This document shows, piece after piece, positions 23,525-30,506 of a stretch of 38,577 nucleotides of DNA; the stretch's first letter is position 1, and each line of letters begins with the position of its first letter. The stretch covers positions 1-38,577 of the forward strand of contig CABUPU010000011.1 in NCBI GenBank assembly GCA_902493595.1, written 5' to 3'. The notes under the pieces were generated by a model that worked only from the letters and a program-made list of their open reading frames with translations, did not search any database and was not told where the DNA came from. The position numbers were made by a program, and so were the translations under genes. Origin of the DNA: an uncultured Mycoplasma sp. (lineage in GTDB: Bacteria; Bacillota_I; Bacilli_A; RF39; UBA660).

Positions 23525-23554
23525 AAAAAACTAGGTTTAAATTTCAAGCCTAGT
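23525..23554 (-). terminator. Terminator of the cysteine-repeat exported protein gene
   Basis: ACTAGG/CCTAGT stem (23549-23554, 23530-23535) with a 13-base loop is followed on the minus strand by T6. It is about 20 bases after the stop codon at 23573. Confidence 0.65.
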
Positions 23555-23572
23555 ATTTATTTAAATGATTTA

Positions 23573-24520
23573 TTAAGGTTCAGAAATAATTTGTGAATAT
23601 TCTATGTTTGCCATAAATCTTTTAGAACCATTTTGAATTTGATTATGCATGTAATTTATTAAAGTAACTCTAACCATATAATAATCATTAATTTTGCCAA
23701 TAGCTTTGCTTGTAGTCATTTCTACATTATCCGCTAAATTAATTGTTCCTTGAGTATTTGTAATATCATATGTATTTTGAAGAACATAACACTTGTTATT
23801 TGATGCATTATAGTAATCAGCAACCCATCTATTTAAGCCATCACAATCTGCTTCAGAAGTTATACCATCAACAACTTGTCTATTAGGATCATAACATTTA
23901 CCAGTATTACAATTTTCTTGTATTCTAGAATTATCAACTTTATAAAAATCTAATACTAATTCTGCATCTTTTCTAGTTTCCCAAATATATGTGTCACTAG
24001 CGGTACATGAGAACATATTATCTAAATAGCCATCACTTGATAATGTATTACCTTTGGCATAGCATTTTTCCTCTTTACCATCCGTCGCCCAAATATTTGC
24101 ACCAGTACATTCTTCCTTAGAAACATCTACAGTCTCTCTTTTTTCATAACAAGTACCTGAGGTATATTCCATATCATTTTGTGTAATATTTAAATCAATT
24201 TTATACTTTCTTGTTGATTCAGCTTCATTTCCAGTTGTAAAAGTAATACTTCCAAATGAATTATCACTTAAATCCTTACCAGCAACAGCTTGATCTTTAC
24301 CAAAATTTTCAGTATTTGCTACTAACTCGATTGGCGTACCAGCATCAATTAAAAATAAATCGCTTGATACATTAGTCGTAACATTAATATTTGAATTATC
24401 CTTTCCATCAACTTGACTTGCTAAGTAGGCAAATGTTGCTCCGATTACAACAACTAACATAGTTACTATTGCTATTACTGTAAGAAGAACTACATTACTC
24501 TTTTTTGAATTTTCATCCAT
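23573..24520 (-). CDS. Exported protein with SipW-type signal and duplicated cysteine motif
   Basis: The 315-aa protein starts with a basic segment and a long hydrophobic helix ending IGATFAYLASQ (26-36), the pattern of SipW-dependent signal segments of TasA/camelysin-like proteins. The body is beta-rich (DLNITQNDMEY, ELVLDFYK). It contains two copies of a cysteine motif: C124-Y, C138-x-G-x-N-x-W, K-C153-Y, then NT; and C209-Y, C226-x-G-x-N-x-W, K-C244-Y, then NT. Further cysteines (C172, C204) could pair. The likely location is the cell surface, possibly as a fibre or matrix subunit. It has a good promoter (24579-24551) and its own terminator, so it is monocistronic. No SipW peptidase gene is in the window. 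Confidence 0.78.
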   Translation of the reverse strand: MDENSKKSNVVLLTVIAIVTMLVVVIGATFAYLASQVDGKDNSNINVTTNVSSDLFLIDAGTPIELVANTENFGKDQAVAGKDLSDNSFGSITFTTGNEAESTRKYKIDLNITQNDMEYTSGTCYEKRETVDVSKEECTGANIWATDGKEEKCYAKGNTLSSDGYLDNMFSCTASDTYIWETRKDAELVLDFYKVDNSRIQENCNTGKCYDPNRQVVDGITSEADCDGLNRWVADYYNASNNKCYVLQNTYDITNTQGTINLADNVEMTTSKAIGKINDYYMVRVTLINYMHNQIQNGSKRFMANIEYSQIISEP

Positions 24521-24550
24521 TTTAAAAATCTCCCTTCTATTATCAAGATA

Positions 24551-24579
24551 ATCATATAATATTTTTTTACTTTAGTCAA
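24551..24579 (-). promoter_or_regulatory. Promoter of the cysteine-repeat exported protein
   Basis: TTGACT (24579-24574), 17-base spacer, TATGAT (24556-24551). A GAAGGGAG ribosome binding site precedes the ATG at 24520. Confidence 0.72.
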
Positions 24580-24613
24580 TAAATTAAAAATTATTTTTTA
24601 AAAATTATACATT

Positions 24614-24642
24614 TTTTTTACTTTTTTTGATATGATTATAAT
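24614..24642 (+). promoter_or_regulatory. Promoter of the DUF192 gene
   Basis: A perfect TATAAT at 24637-24642 has only a T-rich -35 region. GGAGA lies 8 bases before the ATG at 24655, so the leader is very short. Confidence 0.5.
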
Positions 24643-24654
24643 GGAGAAAAAAAT

Positions 24655-24987
24655 ATGATATTACAAATAAGTGATGATGAAAATATAAAAGTAAAAATAG
24701 CAAATAATTTTTTTAAGAAATTAATTGGATTTATGGGTAAAAAAGATTTTGATTATGGTATAATATTTCCTAAAACAAATTCAATTCACACTTTTTTTAT
24801 GAAAGAAAACATTGATGTAATTGGTTTTGATAATCATGGAATAATTATTTTTAAAGCAGTTAATGTAGAAAAGAATAAAGTTATAGTAATAAAAGAGCAA
24901 TTAAAAAATACAAACATTTTAGAAATGCCTGCATTTAAATCAAAAAAATTAAAAATGTATGATAAATTAACCTTTATACGTAAATAA
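24655..24987 (+). CDS. DUF192 family protein
   Basis: This 110-aa single-domain protein has the DUF192 pattern: KVKIANNFFKKLIGFMGKKD (the A...R..GLM.R block), YGIIFP, SIHTFFMKENIDVIGFD (the hs.wM.ntiplDiiFid block) and GIIIFKAVNV. No signal peptide is visible, unlike many DUF192 proteins, so it is probably cytoplasmic. The molecular role of the family is unknown. Its last 21 bases overlap the 3' end of obgE on the opposite strand, and no terminator lies between the two convergent genes, so their transcripts must overlap. Confidence 0.85.
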   Translation: MILQISDDENIKVKIANNFFKKLIGFMGKKDFDYGIIFPKTNSIHTFFMKENIDVIGFDNHGIIIFKAVNVEKNKVIVIKEQLKNTNILEMPAFKSKKLKMYDKLTFIRK

Positions 24988-26235
24988 ATAATCATTTATT
25001 GCTACATCATCACCAGGTTTAGCGCCCATTTTTTCTAAGGTTTCTTCAACACCCATAGCACGAAGTATTCTACCAAAACGAAGAACACCCTCTTCTTCAG
25101 TAAACTTAGTCATATTAAATAATCTTTCAATTTCTTTACCTGTAACAACCCAAGTATCACCATCTTTAGTTATTTCATAAGGTTTATCTTTTTTAAATTT
25201 AATATAAACTTCATCTTCAAATTCATCTTTATCATAAGAAAATTCTTCTTCAGTTTTTAAAGTTTCATTTATTTTATTTAATAAATCATCAATACCTAAA
25301 TGAGTAATAGAGCTTATTTCAAATATATCTTTATCTGGATAAGCTTTTTTAAATTCTATTAAATTATCTTTACTATCAGGCATATCCATTTTTGAGGCAA
25401 CAATAATTTCTTTTTTATTTGCAAGTTTTTTAGAGTATTTAGAAAGTTCTTCCCTAATTACTTTATAATCGTTAATAGGATCATTACCTTCCATTTTAGA
25501 CATATTTACCATATGTACTAAAACTTTACATCTATCAGCATGTCTTAAGAATCTATCTCCTAAACCGACTCCTTCACTTGCTCCTTCGATTAAACCAGGA
25601 AGGTCTGCTACTACAAAAGAATCATTACCTAATTTAACTACTCCTAAATTAGGTGATAAAGTTGTAAAATGATAACTTGCTATTTTAGGTTTAGCTGAAG
25701 ATATTACACTTAAAAATGTTGATTTTCCAACACTTGGCATACCAATAAGTCCTACATCCGCTAAAACTTTAAGTTCACATCTTAAATATTTTATTTCTCC
25801 TTGTTCACCATTTTCAGAAAACTTTGGAGCAGGATTTTCATGAGTAGCAAAGGCTTTATTACCTCTTCCACCTCTTCCACCATGAGCAACTATAACAGAT
25901 TGATTATCTTCGACTATATCGCTTACAATAAGATTAGTATCATCATCATAAACAGTAGTTCCAAGAGGTACTTTAATAATGATATCTTCACTATTTTTAC
26001 CATATTTATTGGAACCCATACCATTTTCACCTTTTTTACCTTTAATAATTTTTTGAAATCTTAAATCTACTAAAGTTTTTAAAGATTTATCTCCAACAAA
26101 AACAATATTACTTCCTCTTCCACCATTTCCACCATCTGGTCCACCCATAGGTACAAATTTTTCTCTACGAAAGGAAGTACATCCCATACCTCCATCACCA
26201 GCAATTAATTTAACTTTAACTTCATCAACAAACAT
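24967..26235 (-). CDS. obgE: Essential ribosome-assembly GTPase Obg
   Basis: Obg/CgtA acts in late 50S assembly and the stress response. This 422-aa protein has the glycine-rich Obg fold (KVKLIAGDGGMGCTSFRREK, GGPDGGNGGRGS, residues 1-158) and the G domain with G1 GLIGMPSVGKST (about 163-174), switch TTLSPNLGVV, G3 VADLPGLIEGASEG, G4 ASKMD and G5 SSIT. The C-terminal OCT domain follows (about 345-420, RLFNMTKFTEEEGVLRFGRI) and ends AMGVEETLEKMGAKPGDDVA. The length is normal for Firmicutes. It begins 1 base after a 126-aa unknown gene and is the last gene of the rplU cluster. In Bacillus the preceding position is held by spo0B. Confidence 0.97.
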   Translation of the reverse strand: MFVDEVKVKLIAGDGGMGCTSFRREKFVPMGGPDGGNGGRGSNIVFVGDKSLKTLVDLRFQKIIKGKKGENGMGSNKYGKNSEDIIIKVPLGTTVYDDDTNLIVSDIVEDNQSVIVAHGGRGGRGNKAFATHENPAPKFSENGEQGEIKYLRCELKVLADVGLIGMPSVGKSTFLSVISSAKPKIASYHFTTLSPNLGVVKLGNDSFVVADLPGLIEGASEGVGLGDRFLRHADRCKVLVHMVNMSKMEGNDPINDYKVIREELSKYSKKLANKKEIIVASKMDMPDSKDNLIEFKKAYPDKDIFEISSITHLGIDDLLNKINETLKTEEEFSYDKDEFEDEVYIKFKKDKPYEITKDGDTWVVTGKEIERLFNMTKFTEEEGVLRFGRILRAMGVEETLEKMGAKPGDDVAINDYLFTYKG

Positions 26236-26236
26236 A

Positions 26237-26617
26237 TTATCTTCCCCTTAAACTTATATCTATTGTATCAAATTCTTTATAATTTGCATAGTAAGAAATC
26301 ATTTCTACAATAATTTCTTTTAAAATACTATTACTTTCACTATACATATTATTTTCATTAAAGTACTTTTCCATACATCTTGCATAATTAATATTATTTC
26401 TAATAGTCTTTTTCTTTTCAAAATCATATTTATTTAAATCATATGAACAAAATAAAATACTTATATTATTAAATAAATCACTTAATACTTTATTTTTTTC
26501 TTCATCATCAAGATAATCAATAAATAATATTCCATCTGAAAAGTAATTACTAAATTTATTTATGTTGATTCCCATTGAAAGTGGTAATACTTTTTCATCA
26601 ATACTAACTAAATACAT
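26237..26617 (-). CDS. Hypothetical protein between rpmA and obgE
   Basis: This 126-residue, probably helical protein (YLDDEEKNKVLSDLFNNISI, ARCMEKYFNENNMYSESNSI) has no signal peptide or membrane span. I do not recognise it. It occupies the place where Bacillus carries spo0B (between rpmA and obg), but the histidine motif expected in Spo0B (RHDWMNKLQ) and its length are missing. The stop is 1 base from the obgE start, so translation is likely coupled. A terminator separates it from rpmA; expression may come from read-through. Confidence 0.7.
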   Translation of the reverse strand: MYLVSIDEKVLPLSMGININKFSNYFSDGILFIDYLDDEEKNKVLSDLFNNISILFCSYDLNKYDFEKKKTIRNNINYARCMEKYFNENNMYSESNSILKEIIVEMISYYANYKEFDTIDISLRGR

Positions 26618-26630
26618 AATAAACCCTCCT

Positions 26631-26655
26631 TCAAAAAAAATGCCATTAAGGCATT
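26631..26655 (-). terminator. Intra-cluster terminator/attenuator after rpmA
   Basis: AATGCC/GGCATT stem (26650-26655, 26639-26644) with a 5-base loop is followed on the minus strand by T8. It sits between rpmA and the unknown gene, where it may lower expression of obgE relative to the ribosomal genes. Confidence 0.7.
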
Positions 26656-26656
26656 A

Positions 26657-26941
26657 TTATTTTTCATAAACAGATACTTTTTTCTTATCTTTACCCATTC
26701 TTTCATACTTAACAGTTCCATTAACTTTAGCAAATAAAGTATGATCTTTTCCCATTCCTACATTAGTTCCTGGATAAATTCTAGTTCCTCTTTGACGGTA
26801 AATAATACTTCCAGCATTACATGTTTGTCCATCAGAAAGTTTAGCACCTAATCTACGACCTGCTGAATCACGATTGTTCTTAGTAGAACCTTGAGCCTTA
26901 ACGTGAGCAAATCTTTGAATATTTAAACTTATATATAACAT
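26657..26941 (-). CDS. rpmA: 50S ribosomal protein L27 with cleavable N-terminal extension
   Basis: The 94-aa product has the L27 core QGSTKNNRDSAGRRLGAK, GSIIYRQRGTRIYPG and HTLFAKVNGTVKYER. It begins with the Firmicute extension MLYISLNIQRF before AHVKAQGSTKN. In Firmicutes this extension is removed by the protease Prp, whose gene lies 18 bases upstream. The usual cleavage context is LNLQFFA; here it is LNIQRFA, so one phenylalanine is replaced by arginine. Cleavage after F11 would leave AHVKAQG, close to the E. coli start AHKKAGG. L27 reaches the peptidyl transferase centre. Confidence 0.96.
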   Translation of the reverse strand: MLYISLNIQRFAHVKAQGSTKNNRDSAGRRLGAKLSDGQTCNAGSIIYRQRGTRIYPGTNVGMGKDHTLFAKVNGTVKYERMGKDKKKVSVYEK

Positions 26942-26959
26942 TTCTATTCTCCTTTACTA

Positions 26960-27253
26960 TTATTCTTCATTAACTTTAATATTTTTAGGATAACTTTTTT
27001 CTATTTCTTTAAGCATAGTCATCATATTTAAAATTAATGAGTTTGTAATATCATCAGATAAAAGAACTTTTATTTCCATATATTCATCATTATCTAGAAA
27101 TTCAATACTTTTTTCATTGATATTTAATAGACCATTTACAGTAGTATAAATTATACTTGATACGCTAGCACATACAATATCTTTACCAGCATTATCATAA
27201 CCTGAATGACCAGTTATTTTAATAACATTTCCATTTTTATTAACTTTAATCAT
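26960..27253 (-). CDS. prp: Ribosomal-processing cysteine protease Prp
   Basis: This 97-aa protein of the YsxB family has the conserved GHSGYDNAGKDIVCASVSS. It carries the catalytic pair H16 and C28 in the expected GHxxxxxxGxDIVCAxxS spacing. Prp removes the N-terminal extension of L27 in Firmicutes. The gene lies between rplU (2-base gap) and rpmA, the standard position. It is slightly short (usual 105-112 aa) but complete. Confidence 0.93.
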   Translation of the reverse strand: MIKVNKNGNVIKITGHSGYDNAGKDIVCASVSSIIYTTVNGLLNINEKSIEFLDNDEYMEIKVLLSDDITNSLILNMMTMLKEIEKSYPKNIKVNEE

Positions 27254-27255
27254 TA

Positions 27256-27555
27256 TTAACCATTAATTTTTTTAACTTCAACTAAAGTATATGCTTGTCT
27301 ATGTCCTTGAGTTTTTCTAGATTTTTTCTTAGGACGATAATGGAATACTTTTATTTTTTTACCTCTACCATTTTTAATAACTTCAGCTTCAACGCTTGCT
27401 CCTTTTACAAATGGTTTTCCAGCTTTTCCATCAACAAATAATACTTCATCGAAAACAACTTTTTGTCCAGCTTCAACATCTAATTTTTCAACATAGATAC
27501 GACTATTTTCTTCAACATAATATTGTTTTCCACCTGTTTTAATTATAGCTTTCAT
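27256..27555 (-). CDS. rplU: 50S ribosomal protein L21
   Basis: The 99-aa product has the L21 pattern MKAIIKTGGKQYYVEE, IYVEKLDVEAGQKVVFDEVL and the C-terminal basic block VFHYRPKKKSRKTQGHRQAY. It has normal length, with AAAGGAGG directly before the ATG. It is the first gene of the rplU-prp-rpmA-(hyp)-obgE cluster and is preceded by a structured leader (27556-27641) and a strong promoter. Confidence 0.97.
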   Translation of the reverse strand: MKAIIKTGGKQYYVEENSRIYVEKLDVEAGQKVVFDEVLFVDGKAGKPFVKGASVEAEVIKNGRGKKIKVFHYRPKKKSRKTQGHRQAYTLVEVKKING

Positions 27556-27641
27556 TTCTTTTCCTCCTTTTCATAAGTCACACCTTTAAGGTAAGATAAT
27601 CTTTTAAAAACCTTTTTAGAGTGGATGAAATGACTTAAAAC
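27556..27641 (-). promoter_or_regulatory. L21-type ribosomal protein leader
   Basis: The 5' untranslated region of rplU can form an outer helix AAGTCA/TGACTT (27636-27631 with 27580-27575). Inside it is a second helix built from CCTTAAAGG-like sequence close to the ribosome binding site. Position and form fit the L21 leader known upstream of rplU in Firmicutes, thought to allow autoregulation. I could not test it against the family model. Confidence 0.55.
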
Positions 27642-27647
27642 AATAAG

Positions 27648-27677
27648 ATTATACCAAAAAATCCCTGATATAGTCAA
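27648..27677 (-). promoter_or_regulatory. Promoter of the rplU cluster
   Basis: TTGACT (27677-27672), 18-base spacer, TATAAT (27653-27648) on the minus strand. Confidence 0.8.
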
Positions 27678-27704
27678 GGATTTTCGCTAACTTTTTTCAT
27701 ACAT

Positions 27705-28274
27705 TTATTTTATAGTTCCAAATTGGCTCTTTAATCGTTCAATTGATCTTTTTTTTATTTTTTGCATTGTTTCTGGATTTTTTTCTTTACCTATAAATTC
27801 GCCGGTGACTATACTTGGATACTTTGGATATTGAAGTACCTCATCCTCAAATAAAAATTTCCAATTTCCAATACCATACTTCAGATCATTATTAACAAAA
27901 AACATTAAGTCTCCAAAACTTTCTAACACATCTTTACAATATTTTTCTTTTAATTCATTTATTTTTTCAAAACTTGCTACAATCATAAATTCATTTTCAT
28001 GACTTTCTATTATTAGTCGCTCTTCTAACATCTTTTCATAAATATCAGTTAGATCAACAATAGGAAAATTATTTAGGTTTGTTATAACATTTAAATTTTC
28101 ATATATATTCTTAAACCTTTCCATTCTAGCATAACAGCCTAATGATTCCATAATATTATTTATATTAAAAAAATCAATTTCCCCATATTTAAAAATTAAA
28201 ATTAAATTAAAAATATCTTCCTCTGTTATTTTTTCAGTTTTTTTATTTCTATAACTATTAAAGTCTATTATCAT
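27705..28274 (-). CDS. Hypothetical 189-aa cytoplasmic protein
   Basis: The protein begins MIIDFNSYRNKKTEKITEED and is mostly helical with acidic stretches. It ends with a basic tail (KIKKRSIERLKSQFG). No membrane span, signal peptide or recognisable domain is present. I start at 28274 because AAGGAGG lies 10 bases before it; the upstream in-frame ATG at 28319 has no ribosome binding site. It is flanked by the rplU promoter on one side and the accessory surface-protein island on the other. The role is unknown. Confidence 0.7.
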   Translation of the reverse strand: MIIDFNSYRNKKTEKITEEDIFNLILIFKYGEIDFFNINNIMESLGCYARMERFKNIYENLNVITNLNNFPIVDLTDIYEKMLEERLIIESHENEFMIVASFEKINELKEKYCKDVLESFGDLMFFVNNDLKYGIGNWKFLFEDEVLQYPKYPSIVTGEFIGKEKNPETMQKIKKRSIERLKSQFGTIK

Positions 28275-28346
28275 ACTACTGAATCCTCCTTGATGTGTTA
28301 ATATTCTAGCATATAACATAATTTAATTCAACTTTTATTAATATCT

Positions 28347-28559
28347 TTATATTTCAAAATCAAGCATATCATTAACTGCTATTTCATATAAATCTTGTTC
28401 ACGTTTAACTGTATCAATTAAATCATCTAATTTAATTTTTCTATATTCATAATTATTTTCTTCCACTTCATTGAAACTATACACCCCATAAAGGGGCGTA
28501 ACTACATTAGTACGTTTTACTACTCTAACTTTACAACTACATTTAGTTTTATTTTTCGC
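28347..28559 (-). pseudogene. Start-less 70-codon reading frame (gene remnant)
   Basis: On the minus strand an open frame runs from directly after an in-frame TAG (28562-28560) to TAA at 28347. It encodes protein-like sequence (KTKCSCKVRVVKRTNVVTP, LYGVYSFNEVEEN, YRKIKLDDLIDTVKREQDLY) but has no ATG and no usable ribosome binding site. It looks like the 3' end of a lost gene, or a gene whose front was replaced when the 588-aa gene or its hairpin block was inserted. Apart from this and the two hairpins, the 346-base gap 28275-28620 holds nothing I can support. Confidence 0.45.
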
Positions 28560-28563
28560 CTAC

Positions 28564-28582
28564 GCACAATCGAGGATTGTGC
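28564..28582. other. Perfect 8-bp inverted repeat downstream of the 588-aa gene
   Basis: GCACAATC/GATTGTGC with a 3-base loop (28564-28571, 28575-28582). On the minus strand (the direction of the gene) no T-run follows, so it is not a terminator there. On the plus strand TATATTTTTT follows, but no plus-strand gene precedes it. Confidence 0.7.
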
Positions 28583-28595
28583 TATATTTTTTCTC

Positions 28596-28614
28596 AGAGA
28601 AGTTGCCCTTCTCT
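28596..28614. other. Perfect 7-bp inverted repeat just after the stop of the 588-aa gene
   Basis: AGAGAAG/CTTCTCT with a 5-base loop (28596-28602, 28608-28614) starts 7 bases after the stop codon. Neither strand shows an adjacent T-run, so it is not an intrinsic terminator. A short GC-containing hairpin at this place is what retrohoming sites of diversity-generating retroelements carry. Confidence 0.6.
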
Positions 28615-28620
28615 TCGGCT

Positions 28621-30387
28621 CTAATTTACTGTGTAAACATCATCATATGTTCCACTTCCAAGTAATTTACTTTCAGAGGATAGAGAGACTACACCACGGA
28701 CCGCAACATTGCGAGAATCAACAAGGCCATCAAGAAAACTACCAAACGGATCAAGACCAAACACATGCGAACCACTATCAATGAACACAAGAGGGGAGCC
28801 CGCCCAATATGCCATATTATTATTTAAATAGAAAGCACTGTTGTCCGTGCCAATTTTTCCTCCAGCTAGCACTATTTCATCCTCTGTTATTAGTCCTAAA
28901 TTATTTGTTACCACATCTGCATTATTACATTCAAACGTAGGTGTTGGAGTACTTGAACTTAATCTAGTATATGGAGCATATTCAAAATCTCTGCCATTCG
29001 ATGCCCATGTTCTAGATGTATTTCTATCATTGCAAAATGTTGTTTTAACAAATCTTGATGTTCCTATATTTTCATTAAAATATTTTGTATACCAATTATC
29101 TAAATATGTTTTTATTGTACTATTTGTGTTTGTTCCTCTTTGTAAACCAGTTGTATATTGAAATCCTACATATTCTGCTTTATCATATCTATTATTATAA
29201 GCTGTAAAGCCCATATTTGTATCTGCCCCAGTAATTGCAACTTTTGCATTTTCACTCGGTGCTTTACTTCCTGCATATATCATTTTTATTTTATTATTTT
29301 TATCTACTCTTATTATTCTCCAGTACATATCATCACCTTTATTGGCATATACTACTTCTTTACATTTATAGTTATATGTTGAATCATAATCCACACCAGT
29401 TTGACATTCTGCTAATGTTGGGTAATCTATGTAGTTAGCCTGATTATTTACACTATCAAACCATACATCAGTGTTTGTTGTATCGTCTCTAAAACCTCTA
29501 TAAACAAGTTGGTCTGCTTTAAACTTACCATATTTTATCCAGTTGTTATCTACTGCACCTCTATAATAATAGGTTTTACCTGTTTCTTCTGTATATGAAT
29601 ACATTCCAGCATTACTAGTTTCTATACTTGCAAATGAAGGTGATGTTTTTGCCTCAATTGCAGTTTTACCTCCATTATTTGCAAGTATTGTTTCATAACC
29701 TTTTTTAACAGACGAACCATCTTCTGTAGAACAATTTACATTTTCTACATATATTTTACCAGTAAAAGATTTACCACTTAAAGCATATTGATTTAAATCT
29801 AAATTATAATATCTACCAGTAACTTTCCATCTTACTGATTGCTCCGTACCCAAACTTTTTAATGTAGCTCCAGTTACTAATGTAACTTTTGCTCCTTTTG
29901 TGGAAGTAGCATTACTCCATCCTTTACTTGTATCAAAATTAAAATTAGTTTCTGTAGCAAAATGATTATTTCCATTCATACCATTTACTTCAATAGTTAT
30001 TTCTTTAGTAGCATCAGTAGTAACTGGTACAGTTTTACCATATATATCACTATTTGTATTATATTCATAAACTAAATCATAAGAACAAGTTGTTAAAAAG
30101 CCTTCGGCACCTGTTAAAGTTACATCTACAAAACCAGTATCTTCTTTCGCAGCAACATTATTATTTGCATTATACTGAGCCATTGATTCATCAGGTACTT
30201 GTATATTTAACTGAGTAGAATTTGCAATAAAAGATAAATTACCAGGACTTGTAGAATTAATGTTAACTGCTACATTATTATTTAAATTTATATTAAATGT
30301 TCCTAAATATGCATAAGCTGCACCAATAACTAAAATAAGAAAGAATACACTTGATAAAATAACTTTTAATTTATTTTTGCTTTTCAT
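28621..30387 (-). CDS. Exported SipW-type-signal protein with C-type-lectin-like variable C-terminus
   Basis: This 588-aa protein has an N-terminal hydrophobic segment ending VIGAAYAYLGTF, much like the 315-aa protein at 23573. A beta-rich region follows (about 30-230). Next is a DUF6273/FGE-like C-type-lectin-type domain (about 270-588) with YANKGDDMYWRIIRVDKNN, YLDNWYTKYF, a cysteine pair near FCNDRN/FECNNAD and LITEDEIVLAGG. The last part reads AYWAGSP...VAVRGVVSLSSES, then LLGSGTYDDVYTVN. Residues about 532-565 are encoded by DNA of quite different composition from the rest (see 28680-28815). The WAGS/VRxVVSL frame is the usual scaffold of variable lectin-fold proteins. A surface binding protein is the likely role. 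Its promoter is at 30455-30427. Confidence 0.82.
   Translation of the reverse strand: MKSKNKLKVILSSVFFLILVIGAAYAYLGTFNINLNNNVAVNINSTSPGNLSFIANSTQLNIQVPDESMAQYNANNNVAAKEDTGFVDVTLTGAEGFLTTCSYDLVYEYNTNSDIYGKTVPVTTDATKEITIEVNGMNGNNHFATETNFNFDTSKGWSNATSTKGAKVTLVTGATLKSLGTEQSVRWKVTGRYYNLDLNQYALSGKSFTGKIYVENVNCSTEDGSSVKKGYETILANNGGKTAIEAKTSPSFASIETSNAGMYSYTEETGKTYYYRGAVDNNWIKYGKFKADQLVYRGFRDDTTNTDVWFDSVNNQANYIDYPTLAECQTGVDYDSTYNYKCKEVVYANKGDDMYWRIIRVDKNNKIKMIYAGSKAPSENAKVAITGADTNMGFTAYNNRYDKAEYVGFQYTTGLQRGTNTNSTIKTYLDNWYTKYFNENIGTSRFVKTTFCNDRNTSRTWASNGRDFEYAPYTRLSSSTPTPTFECNNADVVTNNLGLITEDEIVLAGGKIGTDNSAFYLNNNMAYWAGSPLVFIDSGSHVFGLDPFGSFLDGLVDSRNVAVRGVVSLSSESKLLGSGTYDDVYTVN
28680..28815 (-). other. 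Adenine-depleted variable-region-like segment (candidate DGR VR)
   Basis: Counted by hand over 28681-28800, the coding (minus) strand has 12 A, 51 T and 57 G+C in 120 bases, inside an otherwise A- and T-rich gene. The 32 codons from CTT (Leu533) to CGT (Arg564) end in T 23 times, G 5, C 4 and A never. This is the pattern left when template adenines (AAT/AAC codons) are replaced at random in a diversity-generating retroelement. It lies in the lectin-fold loop at the 3' end of the gene, the normal place for a variable region. No template repeat or reverse transcriptase is in the window. Confidence 0.55.
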
Positions 30388-30426
30388 TATAATCCTCTTT
30401 TCTATTTATCTTTACTTTTTAATAAT

Positions 30427-30455
30427 ACTATATTTTTTAAAAAAATTCTACACAA
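30427..30455 (-). promoter_or_regulatory. Promoter of the 588-aa protein gene
   Basis: TTGTGT (30455-30450), 17-base spacer, TATAGT (30432-30427). AGAGGA precedes the ATG at 30387. Confidence 0.6.
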
Positions 30456-30473
30456 TTTTATGTATTTTATTTT

Positions 30474-30506
30474 AAAAAATAAAACTAAAGATTATTCCTT
30501 AGTTTT
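30474..30506 (-). terminator. Terminator of the Rpn-type nuclease gene
   Basis: AAAACTAA/TTAGTTTT stem (30499-30506, 30481-30488) followed by A and T6 on the minus strand. The stop codon lies within it. Confidence 0.75.

Noticed and set aside
26237..26617. Gene in the spo0B position (between rpmA and obgE) considered as Spo0B
   Set aside because: It is 126 aa instead of about 190 and lacks the phospho-accepting histidine motif; only the position agrees.
28564..28582. Hairpin read as a terminator of the 588-aa gene
   Set aside because: In the direction of the gene it is followed by GTAGGCGAAAAA, not by T; only the plus strand has a T-run and no plus-strand gene ends there.
28347..28620. Search for a DGR template repeat and reverse transcriptase near the variable-like segment
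   Set aside because: No second copy of the segment and no reverse-transcriptase-like protein was found on reading the window; the DGR claim is left as a candidate.
28841..29438. Several open frames on the plus strand opposite the 588-aa gene
   Set aside because: They are shadows of an AT-rich coding strand, with low-complexity Phe/Ile/Tyr composition and no ribosome binding sites.
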